Shown: one piece after another, positions 8,553 through 18,656 of the stretch
How the letters are laid out: each line of letters starts with the position of its first letter
How positions within the stretch are numbered: position 1 is the first letter of the stretch
Source: Vagococcus bubulae
GTDB lineage: Bacteria > Bacillota > Bacilli > Lactobacillales > Vagococcaceae
Direction: 5' to 3'
Length of the DNA stretch: 64,000 bases
Assembly: GCF_003950315.1 (NCBI RefSeq)
Contig: NZ_NGJT01000004.1
Coordinates: 62,001-126,000, forward strand
Position numbers and translations under genes: made by a program
Notes under the pieces: model-generated
Told to the model about the DNA's origin: nothing
What the model saw: only the letters and a program-made list of their open reading frames with translations
Database searches by the model: none

Positions 8553-9731
8553 GTGAAAAATTTGTCGGAAATAATTTTACCTGGTAGCACAATAGGTATA
8601 ATTGGCGGAGGGGTTGTATCCTATCAATTAGTACTATCTGCTAAAAAAATGGGGTATAAAGTAGCTGTTTTATCAGAACATCAAGATTGCATAGCAGGAA
8701 AAGCAGCCGACACACATTTTATTAGTGATATAAATGATGCAGTTAATTTATTAAAATTTGCAGAAATATCAGATGTTGTGACAGTGATAACAGAAAAACT
8801 GGACAAAGAAACATACAATCATTTGGGAGAAAAAACAATCTTTTCTCAAAATATGTATTCGCATTCTATAATAAAAAATCGTTATTTACAAAAACAATTT
8901 TTAGACGGTCATTCTATTAATATAGCACCATATGAATCAGCAGTTGTTGTATCAGATGTTTATGATGCAGCAGAGAGGATTGGTTATCCTTGTATTGTTA
9001 AACAAGAGCAACGTCGATTATACGGGTGGGATAATAATTTAATCATCCATAGTGCGTTTGAGATTAATCAAACAGTTCCTTTGATTCAACAAGGATTATG
9101 TGTAGTAGAATCTTATATTGAAAAACAAAGTGAGTGGGAAATAACACTCTGTGTGAATGATGAAGGTTACTACACGATATTTCCTCCTATGAGAATAGAG
9201 CCAACCAATATGGGGGAAATACCCTATATTGAATCATTTGAAAAATGGGCTGATTTAAAAAAAGAAACAGTGGCACAAATGGAGTTAATTACTAAAGTGA
9301 TTGCCTCAGAGTTAGGAGTATCTGGGACAGTTAAGGTGACTTTCTTTTTAACCAATGAAGACAATTTATATGTGAATAATATCTACACGTTTCCAAGAGA
9401 GCATGATATCTTGACGATTCATTCATGTAGTTTATCTATATTTGATTTACATATTAAAAGTATTTGCAACTTCTCCTTACCTACTGTCAGACAATTAGCG
9501 CCAACTTATTTACTACCTCTTTATAAAGGAGATAAAAAAGAGCTTTTTGATTTGATGGAGAAGAAAAACAAATGGCAGTTTTATATCAATGAAGGTTTTA
9601 AAAATGATAAACAACTTGGTTTTGCCCAAGTGTTTCCAATTAACAAGCAAGAAAGTTTACAAGAAATAAAATATGCAGGATTAATCAGTGATTCTGTTGA
9701 TGTTCAGGATGGTCAGAGTGAGAAAAGGTAA
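8553..9731 (+). CDS. PurK-like ATP-grasp protein lacking key active-site motifs (probable pseudoenzyme)
   Basis: About 392 residues with clear overall similarity to PurK, the ATP-grasp N5-carboxyaminoimidazole ribonucleotide synthase: TIGIIGGG and SAKKMGYKVAVLSE at the N-terminus, then a PurK-type central and C-terminal layout ending in SIFDLHIKSICN. Key PurK features are changed. GGGQLG is GGGVVS. The ATP-loop RGGYDGKG is QRRLYGWDN. The catalytic NE-APRPHNSGH region reads NNIYTFPREHD. It is therefore unlikely to make N5-CAIR. There are no purE or other pur genes nearby; it heads an operon with a GntR regulator and ABC genes. GTG 8553 is chosen because the Shine-Dalgarno AAGGTGA overlaps the other candidate, GTG 8544. 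Confidence 0.75.
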   Translation: MKNLSEIILPGSTIGIIGGGVVSYQLVLSAKKMGYKVAVLSEHQDCIAGKAADTHFISDINDAVNLLKFAEISDVVTVITEKLDKETYNHLGEKTIFSQNMYSHSIIKNRYLQKQFLDGHSINIAPYESAVVVSDVYDAAERIGYPCIVKQEQRRLYGWDNNLIIHSAFEINQTVPLIQQGLCVVESYIEKQSEWEITLCVNDEGYYTIFPPMRIEPTNMGEIPYIESFEKWADLKKETVAQMELITKVIASELGVSGTVKVTFFLTNEDNLYVNNIYTFPREHDILTIHSCSLSIFDLHIKSICNFSLPTVRQLAPTYLLPLYKGDKKELFDLMEKKNKWQFYINEGFKNDKQLGFAQVFPINKQESLQEIKYAGLISDSVDVQDGQSEKR

Positions 9732-10344
9732 AACACAGAAATTAGTTTATGAGTATGTAAAAAAACAAATTGAAACAGATACATGGTTAAATGGCTATCA
9801 CATTGTGGAACAAGATTTAGCCAACGAATTACAAGTTAGTCGAACGCCAATTCGATCAGCAATTGATCAATTAATTGATGAAAAGTACTTAAGAAAAGAA
9901 GCTAATCGTGGCGTCGTGGTAAAAAAAGAACGAATAAGCAATAAAGAATTTATGGAACGAACGCAGTTGATTGAGTTGCTTTGTTCGCATTACCTTTTCC
10001 AGTTGCAAATTAAAGAGTATTTGATTGATGATCAATCATTTTTACCTTTAGAAGATTTAGAGAAGCAATCATCAGATAAAGAGTATCATTATGATTTATT
10101 CTGGCGAAAATTTTTATCCCCTCTAAGTAATGAATTAATGAAGTTAACTATTTTAACACAGATAGCCTCTATAAAGTTAGTTGATTTTCCAAATGTTTCC
10201 GTAGAATTTTTATACGATGAAACGTATAAATTAAGTCAGAAATTGCCTATGTTATTATTAGAAAAAAAATTTGAAGTAGCGAGAAAAGAAATTCGTGTTT
10301 ATATCAATCGCTTGAATTTAGAACTAATTGATCAACAAATATAA
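9709..10344 (+). CDS. GntR-family transcriptional regulator
   Basis: About 211 residues. The N-terminal winged helix-turn-helix is typical of GntR: YEYVKKQIETDTWLNGYHIVEQDLANELQVSRTPIRSAIDQL (quoted in part) followed by a RGVVVKK wing. The C-terminal region is helical and looks like a short FCD-type effector domain, without the full set of metal-binding His residues. It overlaps the end of the PurK-like gene. Starts at 9700, 9709 and GTG 9718 are all possible; AGGATGG at 9706-9712 would fit 9718. Its place inside the operon suggests it autoregulates the cassette, an inference from position. Confidence 0.85.
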   Translation: MVRVRKGKTQKLVYEYVKKQIETDTWLNGYHIVEQDLANELQVSRTPIRSAIDQLIDEKYLRKEANRGVVVKKERISNKEFMERTQLIELLCSHYLFQLQIKEYLIDDQSFLPLEDLEKQSSDKEYHYDLFWRKFLSPLSNELMKLTILTQIASIKLVDFPNVSVEFLYDETYKLSQKLPMLLLEKKFEVARKEIRVYINRLNLELIDQQI

Positions 10345-10356
10345 GGAGGAATTATC

Positions 10357-11274
10357 ATGAAAAACATTCAACTTGGAACGTCATCAATCGAGGCGTCTCA
10401 ACTTGCACTTGGTTGTATGAGAATGGCAGGTTTGTCATCAGAAAAAGCAAAAGACGTGGTGACAGCGTCAATGGATGCTGGGATTAACTTTTTTGATCAT
10501 GCAGATATTTACGGTGATGGAGAGTCTGAGCGTCTTTTTGGTGAAGTCATCAAGGACTTAAATGTATCAAGAGACCAATTTTATCTTCAATCAAAATGCG
10601 GTATTAGAAAAGGGTACTATGATTTTTCCAAAGAACACATTATCTCATCAGTTGAAGGAAGTCTACAACGTTTACAGACAGATTACCTTGACGTATTAGC
10701 GCTACATCGACCAGATGCGTTGATGGAACCAGATGAAGTTTCGGAAGCTTTCTATGAATTAAAAAAATCGGGTAAAGTTCGTTTCTTTGGGGTAAGTAAC
10801 TTTGCACCAAGCACGGTAGAATTGTTACAACAATCATTATCGGATAAATTGATAGTCAATCAATTACAATTTGGTTTACAACATGCTGGGATGGTGTCGA
10901 CCAATATGAATGTTAATATGGAGAACGAAACAGGTATTAATCGTGATGGCTCAGTATTAGATTATATGAGACTAAAACAACTAACTGTACAAGCTTGGTC
11001 TCCGTATCAGTTTGGTTACTTTGAAGGAGTATTTATTGATCATCCAGATTTTAAAGAATTAAATGATTGTTTACAAAACATTGCTAATCGTTATCAAGTG
11101 ACACCAACAGTCATCGCAACGTCATGGATAAATCGACATCCAGCTAATATCCAAACAATCGTTGGTAGTATGAATCCAAAAAGAATTAAGGAAATATCAC
11201 AATCAACTGGTGTTGAATTAACACGTCAAGAATGGTATGAATTATATCAAGCATCAGGATTTACATTATTATAA
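10357..11274 (+). CDS. Aldo/keto reductase (YdhF-like)
   Basis: A NADPH-dependent TIM-barrel oxidoreductase of 305 residues, cytosolic. The catalytic tetrad is visible: Asp47 and Tyr52 in FFDHADIYGDGESE, Lys80 in LQSKCGI and His117 in DVLALHRPD. The cofactor-end motifs GVSNF and IVGSMNPKRI are also present. AAGGAGG lies at an ideal distance from ATG 10357. The substrate cannot be deduced. It sits 12 bases after the GntR gene and 18 before an ABC ATPase gene, in the same strand and probable operon. Confidence 0.93.
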   Translation: MKNIQLGTSSIEASQLALGCMRMAGLSSEKAKDVVTASMDAGINFFDHADIYGDGESERLFGEVIKDLNVSRDQFYLQSKCGIRKGYYDFSKEHIISSVEGSLQRLQTDYLDVLALHRPDALMEPDEVSEAFYELKKSGKVRFFGVSNFAPSTVELLQQSLSDKLIVNQLQFGLQHAGMVSTNMNVNMENETGINRDGSVLDYMRLKQLTVQAWSPYQFGYFEGVFIDHPDFKELNDCLQNIANRYQVTPTVIATSWINRHPANIQTIVGSMNPKRIKEISQSTGVELTRQEWYELYQASGFTLL

Positions 11275-11292
11275 AGGATAAAGGGAAAAGAT

Positions 11293-12171
11293 ATGGATAT
11301 CAAAATCAATCAATTAGTAAAAAAATACGGTTCTCTAGAAGTGTTATCTGTCGATCATTTGGTGTTTGAAAGTGGAAAATCTTATGGTGTGATAGGTCCA
11401 AATGGGGCTGGAAAAACAACGTTATTTAAATGTATGACCAATATTGTTACAGATTATCAAGGAGATGTTAAAATCAACGAGGTATCTGTAAGAGAGGATA
11501 ATGGTATCTTATCTAATTTAGGTATTGTATTAGATGGTGTGTCAGTTTATAAAGAAAGAACAGGCTGGTTTAATATTGAGTACTTTTCTGGATTACGTGG
11601 TGAGTATAATTTAAACAAAGCTGAGGCGTTAGCTAGAGAGCTAAACATTTCAGAATACCTTGGTAGTAAAGTGAAAACCTACTCTTATGGTATGGTTAAA
11701 AAACTTATTTTATTGATTGCACTATTACATGATCCTAAAATCTTAATTTTAGATGAGCCGTTTAGAGGATTAGATAGTGAAACGGTTGACTGGTTTAAGT
11801 TTTATTTGAAGAAAATGACCTCACAAGGTATGACATTAATCATCTCCTCACATGTCAAAAGCGATATTGAAACATTATGTGAAGAAGTGATTGTCCTTAG
11901 AAAAGGCCATCCTGTTCAGCAGATTTCTTTATTAGATATGGAACAAAAGAAGATACGCGATATAGATACATCCAATCAAGAAGCTTTCTTAGTTATTTTA
12001 GAGAATTTGAATTACTATTCTAAAGTACTTCCGAATGGTTATGTGCGATTAGATATTGAGGACGAACGATGGTCAGAAGTGAAACAATTGTTAAATGTCC
12101 AAAATATTGATATCTATGAAATGAAAAAAGTCACATTGTTGGATAATCATTTAAATGGAGGGAATAACTAG
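11293..12171 (+). CDS. ABC transporter ATP-binding protein
   Basis: A 292-residue ABC ATPase. Walker A is GPNGAGKTT (about residues 36-44), the signature is YSYGMVKK in place of LSGGQ, Walker B is LILDEPFRGLD, and the switch His lies in ISSHVKSD. The about 80-residue C-terminal extension is typical of CcmA/YtrB-type two-gene exporters. Its partner permease starts 2 bases downstream. The cargo is unknown. Such GntR-linked ATPase/permease pairs often deal with cell-envelope-active compounds, but nothing in this sequence fixes a substrate. Confidence 0.92.
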   Translation: MDIKINQLVKKYGSLEVLSVDHLVFESGKSYGVIGPNGAGKTTLFKCMTNIVTDYQGDVKINEVSVREDNGILSNLGIVLDGVSVYKERTGWFNIEYFSGLRGEYNLNKAEALARELNISEYLGSKVKTYSYGMVKKLILLIALLHDPKILILDEPFRGLDSETVDWFKFYLKKMTSQGMTLIISSHVKSDIETLCEEVIVLRKGHPVQQISLLDMEQKKIRDIDTSNQEAFLVILENLNYYSKVLPNGYVRLDIEDERWSEVKQLLNVQNIDIYEMKKVTLLDNHLNGGNN

Positions 12172-12172
12172 T

Positions 12173-12928
12173 ATGACGGGAACACAAATTTTTAAAATGG
12201 AATTATTTAAATATGTACGAGATAAAACGTATATTATGTCAACAGGTATTTTAGCAGTCATTAATATTTTTGTGACAATATATTTTACGAATATTATTGA
12301 TAATTACACACAATATAGTGGTCTAGAAGATAACTATTTCTTTGGTTTTATGGTTGTGTTTTTAGTATTAACAATTTTTGCCAATATGATTTTTATGTTC
12401 CTTTACCCATTTCATTTAGTGTCAATGGATTATAAAAATAATGTGATGAGCATGTTAGTATCATCTGGTGTCAATCGAACTCAGTTGTTTTTTGCTAAAA
12501 TAGGCGCTATCTTTTTGTGGACTATTTTATTAACATTAGTGTTAGTTTTTATCCCATTTGCGTTAATTTTATTTAAATTATTACAAGTCGTTGATGTCCA
12601 ATCGCTGATTTCAGGAATCACTCAAGGGATTAATATGGCTGGATTTTCCTTTTTAGGAATGATGGTATCTAGTTTTATTTCTTATATTAATAGTTTAGTT
12701 ATCATCGCAACAGCAACGATTATGTTAAAAGGAAATAGTTTAACCTTTTTCTTATTTATAGGATTAGGAATGGTGCAATCAGCTGTAGCTAGTCTGTTGT
12801 CATTTGTTCCACTATCATTGAACTTTTCAATGACGGGTATTTTGATTATGAATAACCTTATTACAGTTGTGATGACATTAATTTTTATTTTAATTTCGTT
12901 GCATTTTATGAAGACTCAAAATCTATAA
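12173..12928 (+). CDS. ABC transporter permease protein
   Basis: About 251 residues with six predicted hydrophobic helices, beginning with YIMSTGILAVINIFVTIYF and ending with LITVVMTLIFILISLHFM, arranged like ABC-2 type permeases. It has no recognisable substrate-specific motif. ATG 12173 is chosen over ATG 12155 because GGAGGG (12157-12162) precedes it at a proper distance and the ATPase stop TAG lies just before. It is the last gene of the cassette; a terminator follows. Confidence 0.88.
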   Translation: MTGTQIFKMELFKYVRDKTYIMSTGILAVINIFVTIYFTNIIDNYTQYSGLEDNYFFGFMVVFLVLTIFANMIFMFLYPFHLVSMDYKNNVMSMLVSSGVNRTQLFFAKIGAIFLWTILLTLVLVFIPFALILFKLLQVVDVQSLISGITQGINMAGFSFLGMMVSSFISYINSLVIIATATIMLKGNSLTFFLFIGLGMVQSAVASLLSFVPLSLNFSMTGILIMNNLITVVMTLIFILISLHFMKTQNL

Positions 12929-12960
12929 TTTGTCATAAACACGAACAATAATGATATAGA

Positions 12961-12996
12961 AAGCAAGAACTTTAATAAAAGTCCTTGCTTTTTTTT
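12961..12996 (+). terminator. Terminator of the purK-like/ABC cassette
   Basis: AAGCAAGaACTTT / aata / AAAGTcCTTGCTT followed by T8. It has the same AAGCAAG...CTTGCTT arms as the terminator preceding the cassette at 8446-8481. Confidence 0.85.
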
Positions 12997-13107
12997 GTTA
13001 TATGGTGTAGATTATCATAGGAATGAGAAACAATATATTATTATTTTTATATAAATATTCGTCTTTTTGTTCCCTATATCACGTTTTGACTCTCTAGGAG
13101 GATGGAA

Positions 13108-14085
13108 ATGAAGATTTTTGATTATGAAGACGTTCAATTAGTACCAAACAAGTGTATTGTTAATAGTCGTTCGGAATGTGACACAACAGTGAGCCTTGGC
13201 GGAAGACAATTTAAAATGCCGGTTGTCCCAGCTAATATGCAGACTATTATTGATGAACCAATCGCTGAATACTTAGCTTCAAATGGTTATTTCTATATTA
13301 TGCATCGTTTCAATGAACAAGCGAGAAAACAATTTATTAAAGATATGCATGCTAAAAATTTATTTGCTTCAATCAGTGTAGGGGTTAAACTGGCAGAGTA
13401 TGATTTTGTAAATGAATTAAAAGCAGAAAACTTAATCCCTGAATACGTGACAATAGATATCGCACATGGTCATTCTGACTCAGTGATAAATATGATTAAA
13501 CATTTAAAAGAACAACTACCTGATACCTTTGTTATTGCGGGAAATGTCGGAACACCAGAAGCGGTAAGAGAATTAGAAAATGCTGGAGCTGATGCGACAA
13601 AAGTTGGAATTGGTCCTGGTAAAGTATGTATTACTAAATTAAAAACAGGATTCGGTACTGGAGGTTGGCAACTTGCTGCATTAAGACGTTGTAGCAAAGC
13701 TGCTAGAAAACCGTTGATAGCAGATGGTGGTATTAGAACGCATGGTGATATTGCAAAATCCATTCGTTTTGGTGCAACAATGGTGATGATTGGGTCATTA
13801 TTTGCCGGTCATGAAGAATCACCAGGTGAAATGAAAGAAGAAAATGGCGTATTGTATAAAGAATATTTTGGAAGTGCTTCTGAATTTCAAAAAGGTGAGC
13901 ATAAAAATGTTGAAGGTAAAAAAATATGGACACCATTTAAAGGAAAATTAGAAGACACACTAAATGAAATGCAACAAGATCTACAATCGTCTATTTCTTA
14001 TGCTGGTGGAAAAGATGTTGAAGCCATTCGTAAAGTAGATTATGTTATCGTCAAGAATTCTATTTTTAATGGCGATATCTTCTAA
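13108..14085 (+). CDS. guaC: GMP reductase
   Basis: A 325-residue member of the IMPDH/GMPR family, reducing GMP to IMP with NADPH for purine interconversion. The start [17 protein letters not shown] and the nucleotide-binding/catalytic loop [11 protein letters not shown], with its cysteine, are typical of the Firmicute GuaC type, and there is no CBS insertion. AGGAGG at 13096-13101 abuts the ATG at 13102, so ATG 13108 is the better start. It is transcribed alone between two terminators. I see no riboswitch in its 5' region. Confidence 0.95.
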   Translation: MKIFDYEDVQLVPNKCIVNSRSECDTTVSLGGRQFKMPVVPANMQTIIDEPIAEYLASNGYFYIMHRFNEQARKQFIKDMHAKNLFASISVGVKLAEYDFVNELKAENLIPEYVTIDIAHGHSDSVINMIKHLKEQLPDTFVIAGNVGTPEAVRELENAGADATKVGIGPGKVCITKLKTGFGTGGWQLAALRRCSKAARKPLIADGGIRTHGDIAKSIRFGATMVMIGSLFAGHEESPGEMKEENGVLYKEYFGSASEFQKGEHKNVEGKKIWTPFKGKLEDTLNEMQQDLQSSISYAGGKDVEAIRKVDYVIVKNSIFNGDIF

Positions 14086-14103
14086 GACTTTTATCAAATA
14101 ATA

Positions 14104-14140
14104 AAACTACTAAGCACATATCAATGGCTTGGTAGTTTTT
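14104..14140 (+). terminator. Terminator after guaC
   Basis: AAACTACTAAGC / 11-base loop / GCTTGGTAGTTT followed by a T run. Confidence 0.85.
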
Positions 14141-14241
14141 ACTTTATAACAGTAAAAAAATCGGTATAAATAAAACATAATAGTAGCAGTCATTTTTTTA
14201 TTGATGTATCATAAGCTCTGAAAGTAAAGAGGAGGAACAAT

Positions 14242-15972
14242 ATGGGGATTTTAATAACAAAATTAAAACAAAATAAATCTCTTGTCGGGTTGTCTTTATT
14301 TATGACTGTAATCATGGTGGCATCGCAATTGTGGCAACCAAAATTATTGCAGAAAATAATGAATTCAATTATGACTGAAGATCAAGGAGAGTTGAAAAAA
14401 GTTGGAACAATGTTGATTATTGTTGCACTATTTGGTCTAGTTGCTGGGATACTTAATACGATTTTTTCAGCACGGCTCTCTCAAGAAGTTGCATCTGATA
14501 TTCGTTCAGATGGATTTAAAAAAGTACAAGAGTTCTCATTTGAAAACATCGAAACGTTTTCTACAAGTAATTTGGTTATTCGTCTAACAAATGATATCAC
14601 GCAAATTCAAAATGTGGTTATGATGATGTTTCAAAGTATTTTTAGAATTCCTATTATGTTTATAGGAAGTTTTATTTTAGCTATGATGACTCTACCAAAA
14701 TTATGGTGGGTGATTATTTTACTTGTCGTATTAGTGGTGTTGACGGTGATGATTGTGTTTAGCATGATGGGAAAACATTTTGCTAAAATCCAACATTATC
14801 TTGAAAAAAGTAACGGGATAGCAAAAGAGAACTTAGCGGGAATGAGAGTGGTTAAGTCTTTTGTACAAGAAAAAAATCAAATTAGCAAGTTTTCAGCCGT
14901 ATCAGAAAAATTAACCAAACACACCATATCTGTTGGAAATTTATTCTCCATTATGATTCCAAGTTTTATGTTAATTTCAAATTTAGCGATTGTGATGTCG
15001 ATTTATTTTACAGCAAATATCGCTAAAACAGATATTGAGGCAATTAGTGCCGTGGTATCTTTTATGAATTATTTAATGCAAATTATGATGAGTATTATTA
15101 TTGGTGGAATGATGTTGATGATGGCTAGTCGTGGAATGGTATCCATTAAACGATTAAACGATATATTGGAAACAAAACCAACATTGACTTACTTACCTGA
15201 AAATGAAACCACTCCAATAAAAAATGGTTCCGTTGTTTTTGATGATGTGAGCTTTACTTATGCAGGAGACGATTCACCTACGTTAAAAAATGTATCGTTT
15301 CATGTGGATAATGGCATGTCAGTCGGGATTGTTGGTGCAACAGGTTCTGGAAAATCAACACTCGCACAACTGATTGCCAGAATGTATGATCCAACAAACG
15401 GTGTGATTGACGTTGGTGGGGCAAATCTTAAAGACGTTAGTAAAGAAGAGTTAAGAAAATCCATCGCGATTGTTTTACAGCGTGCGATTTTATTTTCCGG
15501 AACAATAGGAGACAATATTCGTCATGGGGCAAAGAATGCTGACGAAAAAGAATTGTACCGTGCTTCTTCAATCGCTCAAGCGTATGAATTTATTGAACGT
15601 CAAATGGACGGTTTTGATAGTCGAGTAGAAGAGAGAGGATCCAATTTTTCTGGTGGTCAGAAACAACGTTTGTCGATTTCTAGAGGAGTAATTGGTGATC
15701 CTAAAGTTCTGATTTTAGATGACAGCACTAGTGCACTAGATGCTAAAAGTGAAAAACTCGTAAAAGAAGCGTTAGCTAATGAATTAAATGACACCACAGT
15801 TTTTATCATTGCTCAAAAGATTTCATCCGTTGTGCAAGCTGATACTATTTTAGTGCTAGATGAAGGAAAACTAGTTGCTCAAGGAACGCATCAAGAGTTA
15901 TTAAAAACCAGTGATGTGTACCAAGAAATTTATGAGACGCAAAAATCAAAGGAGGTCGAGGAATTTGACTAA
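14242..15972 (+). CDS. Heterodimeric ABC multidrug exporter, subunit with degenerate ATPase site residues
   Basis: A 576-residue half-transporter with six N-terminal membrane helices (about 1-310) and a C-terminal nucleotide-binding domain. Walker A is GATGSGKST and the signature NFSGGQ is canonical. The residue after Walker B is Asp instead of Glu ([11 protein letters not shown]), and the switch His is Gln (IIAQKISS). These changes mark the non-catalytic partner in BmrC/LmrC/EfrC/TM287-type heterodimers. It pairs with the next gene, which overlaps it by 8 bases. Preceded by AGAGGAGGA before ATG 14242. Drug or lipid export is inferred from family. Confidence 0.92.
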   Translation: MGILITKLKQNKSLVGLSLFMTVIMVASQLWQPKLLQKIMNSIMTEDQGELKKVGTMLIIVALFGLVAGILNTIFSARLSQEVASDIRSDGFKKVQEFSFENIETFSTSNLVIRLTNDITQIQNVVMMMFQSIFRIPIMFIGSFILAMMTLPKLWWVIILLVVLVVLTVMIVFSMMGKHFAKIQHYLEKSNGIAKENLAGMRVVKSFVQEKNQISKFSAVSEKLTKHTISVGNLFSIMIPSFMLISNLAIVMSIYFTANIAKTDIEAISAVVSFMNYLMQIMMSIIIGGMMLMMASRGMVSIKRLNDILETKPTLTYLPENETTPIKNGSVVFDDVSFTYAGDDSPTLKNVSFHVDNGMSVGIVGATGSGKSTLAQLIARMYDPTNGVIDVGGANLKDVSKEELRKSIAIVLQRAILFSGTIGDNIRHGAKNADEKELYRASSIAQAYEFIERQMDGFDSRVEERGSNFSGGQKQRLSISRGVIGDPKVLILDDSTSALDAKSEKLVKEALANELNDTTVFIIAQKISSVVQADTILVLDEGKLVAQGTHQELLKTSDVYQEIYETQKSKEVEEFD

Positions 15973-17740
15973 GGAAAATCCAAGTGTATTGAGTTTCTTT
16001 TGGAATTATCTAAAAGTGTATAAAGTGAAGTTCTTTATTATCATTGTTGCCATCATTTTCTCGACTTACTTGCAAGTAAAAGCACCACAGTATACTGGTA
16101 AAGCAATTGAGGAATTAGCCAAGTATGCTGGAGCGTACCTATCTGTTGGACATGCTGATAAATCACCTTTTACTAGTGTGATCAAGTTATTGGTTGGATT
16201 GTATGTATTAAATGCTATTTCAATGTTTATCCAAAATATTTTAATGTCACGAGTAACCGGACAGTCTACAAATAGCATGAGAATTGGTTTGTTTAGAAAG
16301 TTACAAACAATGACCATTCGCTTTTTTGATACACACCAACATGGGGATATTTTAAGTCGCTTTACGAGTGATTTAGATAATATTTCAAATACAATGAATC
16401 AAGCGTTAATTCAAGTGTTAACCAATGTATCCATGCTAATTGGTGTCACGTTTATGATGTTTCGTGAAAATACTACAATGTCATGGATTACACTCGCTAT
16501 GTCTCCTATAGCCATCATTTTTGCGATTGTTATTATTAAACAAGCCGAGAAAAAAGTTGGAATTCAACAAGAAAGTATCGGGCGTTTGAATGGCTACATT
16601 GACGAAAAAATTTCTGGTCAAAAAGTGATTATCACAAACGGACTAGAAGAAGAAACCATTGAAGGATTTGAAAAAGTTAATAATGAAGTGAAGGAAGCAA
16701 CCTTTAAAGGTCAAGTTTATTCAGGGTTACTGTTTCCAACGATGCAAGGTATTTCTTTATTAAACACTGCGATTGTTATTTTTGCCGGTGGATGGTTAGT
16801 GAACAGTGGGAGTATTGAAAAAGCAGCAGGTTTGGGTTTGATTGTCACATTCATCCAGTATTCACAACAATTTTACATGCCACTAACACAAATATCATCT
16901 CAATTTAGTATGTTGCAATTAGCCTTTACTGGAGCAAAACGATTGAATCAAGTATTTGTTCAACCAGATGAACCAGATGATAAAAATTTAGAAAAATTAA
17001 CAGGACTAGAGAAAAACGTCACACTGTCTCATGTTGATTTTTCATATGAAGAGGGTCGACCTATATTAAAAGATATTTCGATTGAAGCCAAAAAAGGACA
17101 AATGGTTGCTTTGGTTGGTCCAACAGGTTCTGGTAAAACAACTGTCATGAATTTATTAAATCGATTTTATGATGTCAATTCAGGTGATATCACCATTGAT
17201 GGTAGAGATATTAGATGGGTGACATTAGATAGCTTACGTTCTCATATTGGGATTGTATTACAGGATTCTATTCTTTTTTCTGGAACAATTCGAGATAATA
17301 TTACGTTTGGAAAGCCAGATGCAACAGATGAAGAAATTATCTCAGCTGCTAAACAAGCGAATATTCATGACTTCATTGTATCACTTGAAGATGGATATGA
17401 TACACTTGTAAGTGATGAAAACAGTGTCTTTAGTGTCGGGCAAAAGCAGTTGATTAGTATTGCTAGAACAATTATCACTAATCCTGATTTATTAATATTA
17501 GATGAGGCAACTAGTAATGTTGATACAGTAACGGAAAGTCGTATTCAACAGGCAATGGAAACAATTATTGATGGAAGAACAAGTTTTGTGATTGCCCATC
17601 GTCTGAAGACAATCCTAGATGCAGATTTTATTGTCGTGTTAAATCAAGGAGAGATTATTGAATCTGGAACACATGAGTCATTAGTTGCACAAAATGGCTT
17701 TTACGCCGAATTGTATCACAATCAATTTGTATTTGAGTAG
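15965..17740 (+). CDS. Heterodimeric ABC multidrug exporter, subunit with canonical Walker B and divergent signature
   Basis: A 591-residue half-transporter: membrane domain about 1-330, then a nucleotide-binding domain with Walker [10 protein letters not shown], canonical Walker [13 protein letters not shown] and switch IAHRLKTI. Its signature is divergent (VFSVGQKQL instead of LSGGQ). With the preceding subunit this gives one consensus and one degenerate ATP site, as in BmrCD/LmrCD/EfrCD. TTG 15965 is preferred as start: it has AAAGGAGG upstream and gives the usual short N-terminus, whereas the frame opens earlier without a ribosome binding site. It overlaps the stop of its partner, so translation is coupled. 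Confidence 0.92.
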   Translation: MTKENPSVLSFFWNYLKVYKVKFFIIIVAIIFSTYLQVKAPQYTGKAIEELAKYAGAYLSVGHADKSPFTSVIKLLVGLYVLNAISMFIQNILMSRVTGQSTNSMRIGLFRKLQTMTIRFFDTHQHGDILSRFTSDLDNISNTMNQALIQVLTNVSMLIGVTFMMFRENTTMSWITLAMSPIAIIFAIVIIKQAEKKVGIQQESIGRLNGYIDEKISGQKVIITNGLEEETIEGFEKVNNEVKEATFKGQVYSGLLFPTMQGISLLNTAIVIFAGGWLVNSGSIEKAAGLGLIVTFIQYSQQFYMPLTQISSQFSMLQLAFTGAKRLNQVFVQPDEPDDKNLEKLTGLEKNVTLSHVDFSYEEGRPILKDISIEAKKGQMVALVGPTGSGKTTVMNLLNRFYDVNSGDITIDGRDIRWVTLDSLRSHIGIVLQDSILFSGTIRDNITFGKPDATDEEIISAAKQANIHDFIVSLEDGYDTLVSDENSVFSVGQKQLISIARTIITNPDLLILDEATSNVDTVTESRIQQAMETIIDGRTSFVIAHRLKTILDADFIVVLNQGEIIESGTHESLVAQNGFYAELYHNQFVFE

Positions 17741-17744
17741 CAAA

Positions 17745-17778
17745 CAAAGAGAGGTTTGTCATAGACGACCTCTTTTTT
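17745..17778 (+). terminator. Terminator after the ABC exporter pair
   Basis: AGAGGTtTGTC / ata / GACgACCTCT stem with a small bulge and a T6 tail. Confidence 0.75.
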
Positions 17779-17881
17779 ATGCATTATCCGTTCAAATAAC
17801 ATGGTATTTTAATTAAATTAAATTATAATAAGACCCGTCTATCCTAGTGAAATAAGACTTTAAGTAAATTTTAGAAACAAT

Positions 17882-17915
17882 TATAATAGATTTTTAATCA
17901 AATTATCGTTATAAT
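17882..17915 (+). promoter_or_regulatory. Probable promoter region of the two-component operon
   Basis: Two perfect TATAAT hexamers occur at 17882-17887 and 17910-17915, 50-85 bases before the response regulator. The first has TTTAAG 17 bases upstream. The exact promoter cannot be chosen from sequence alone. Confidence 0.45.
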
Positions 17916-17966
17916 AAATAAGACTGTGAAGAATACTATAAGTTCATAAGAAAGGCATGTGTGTTT

Positions 17967-18656
17967 ATGTCAAATAAAATATTGATTATTGAAGATGAAA
18001 AAAATTTAGCTCGTTTTGTCGAGCTTGAGTTAAAGCATGAAAAATACGAAACGGAAGTTCATTATAATGGACGGACTGGACTAGAAGCTGCATTATCACA
18101 AGATTGGGATGCGATTCTACTTGATTTAATGTTACCTGAGCTAAATGGCTTAGAAGTATGTCGTCGTATTCGACAAGTAAAAAATACACCGATTATTATG
18201 ATGACAGCAAGAGACTCTGTCATTGACCGCGTATCAGGATTAGACCATGGAGCAGATGACTATATTGTTAAACCATTTGCGATTGAAGAATTATTAGCAC
18301 GACTTCGTGCATTACTTCGCCGAATTGATATTGAAGGCGATAAAAATGTGGCAAAACAAACAACATTATCTTATCGTAATTTAACCATTGAAAAAGAAAA
18401 TCGCGTGGTTCGTCGTGGTGATGAGATTATTGAACTAACAAAACGTGAATATGAGTTACTACTGATTTTAATGGAAAACGTCAATGTGGTGTTATCAAGA
18501 GATGTGCTGTTAAATAAAGTGTGGGGCTATGAGATAGAAGTTGAAACAAATGTTGTCGATGTATATATTCGCTATTTGCGTAATAAAATTGATGTACCAG
18601 GAGAAGATAGTTATATTCAAACGGTTCGTGGTACAGGGTATGTTATGAGATCGTGA
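17967..18656 (+). CDS. lisR: Response regulator, OmpR family (LisR/EtaR type)
   Basis: About 229 residues. The receiver domain has acidic residues in IIEDEKN, phospho-acceptor Asp53 in [11 protein letters not shown], Thr in MMTARDS and Lys in DDYIVKPF. The C-terminal OmpR-type winged helix ends in [12 protein letters not shown]. The near-verbatim [14 protein letters not shown] and [25 protein letters not shown] stretches place it with Listeria LisR and enterococcal EtaR, which respond to envelope, acid and antimicrobial stress. GTG 17961 is an alternative start, closer to AAAGG; ATG 17967 gives the family N-terminus. It is coupled to the kinase gene. Confidence 0.92.
   Translation: MSNKILIIEDEKNLARFVELELKHEKYETEVHYNGRTGLEAALSQDWDAILLDLMLPELNGLEVCRRIRQVKNTPIIMMTARDSVIDRVSGLDHGADDYIVKPFAIEELLARLRALLRRIDIEGDKNVAKQTTLSYRNLTIEKENRVVRRGDEIIELTKREYELLLILMENVNVVLSRDVLLNKVWGYEIEVETNVVDVYIRYLRNKIDVPGEDSYIQTVRGTGYVMRS

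Noticed and set aside
12937-12949. PurR box-like AAACACGAACAAT upstream of guaC
   Set aside because: Two mismatches to the PurBox consensus, located on the far side of a terminator and about 160 bases from guaC.
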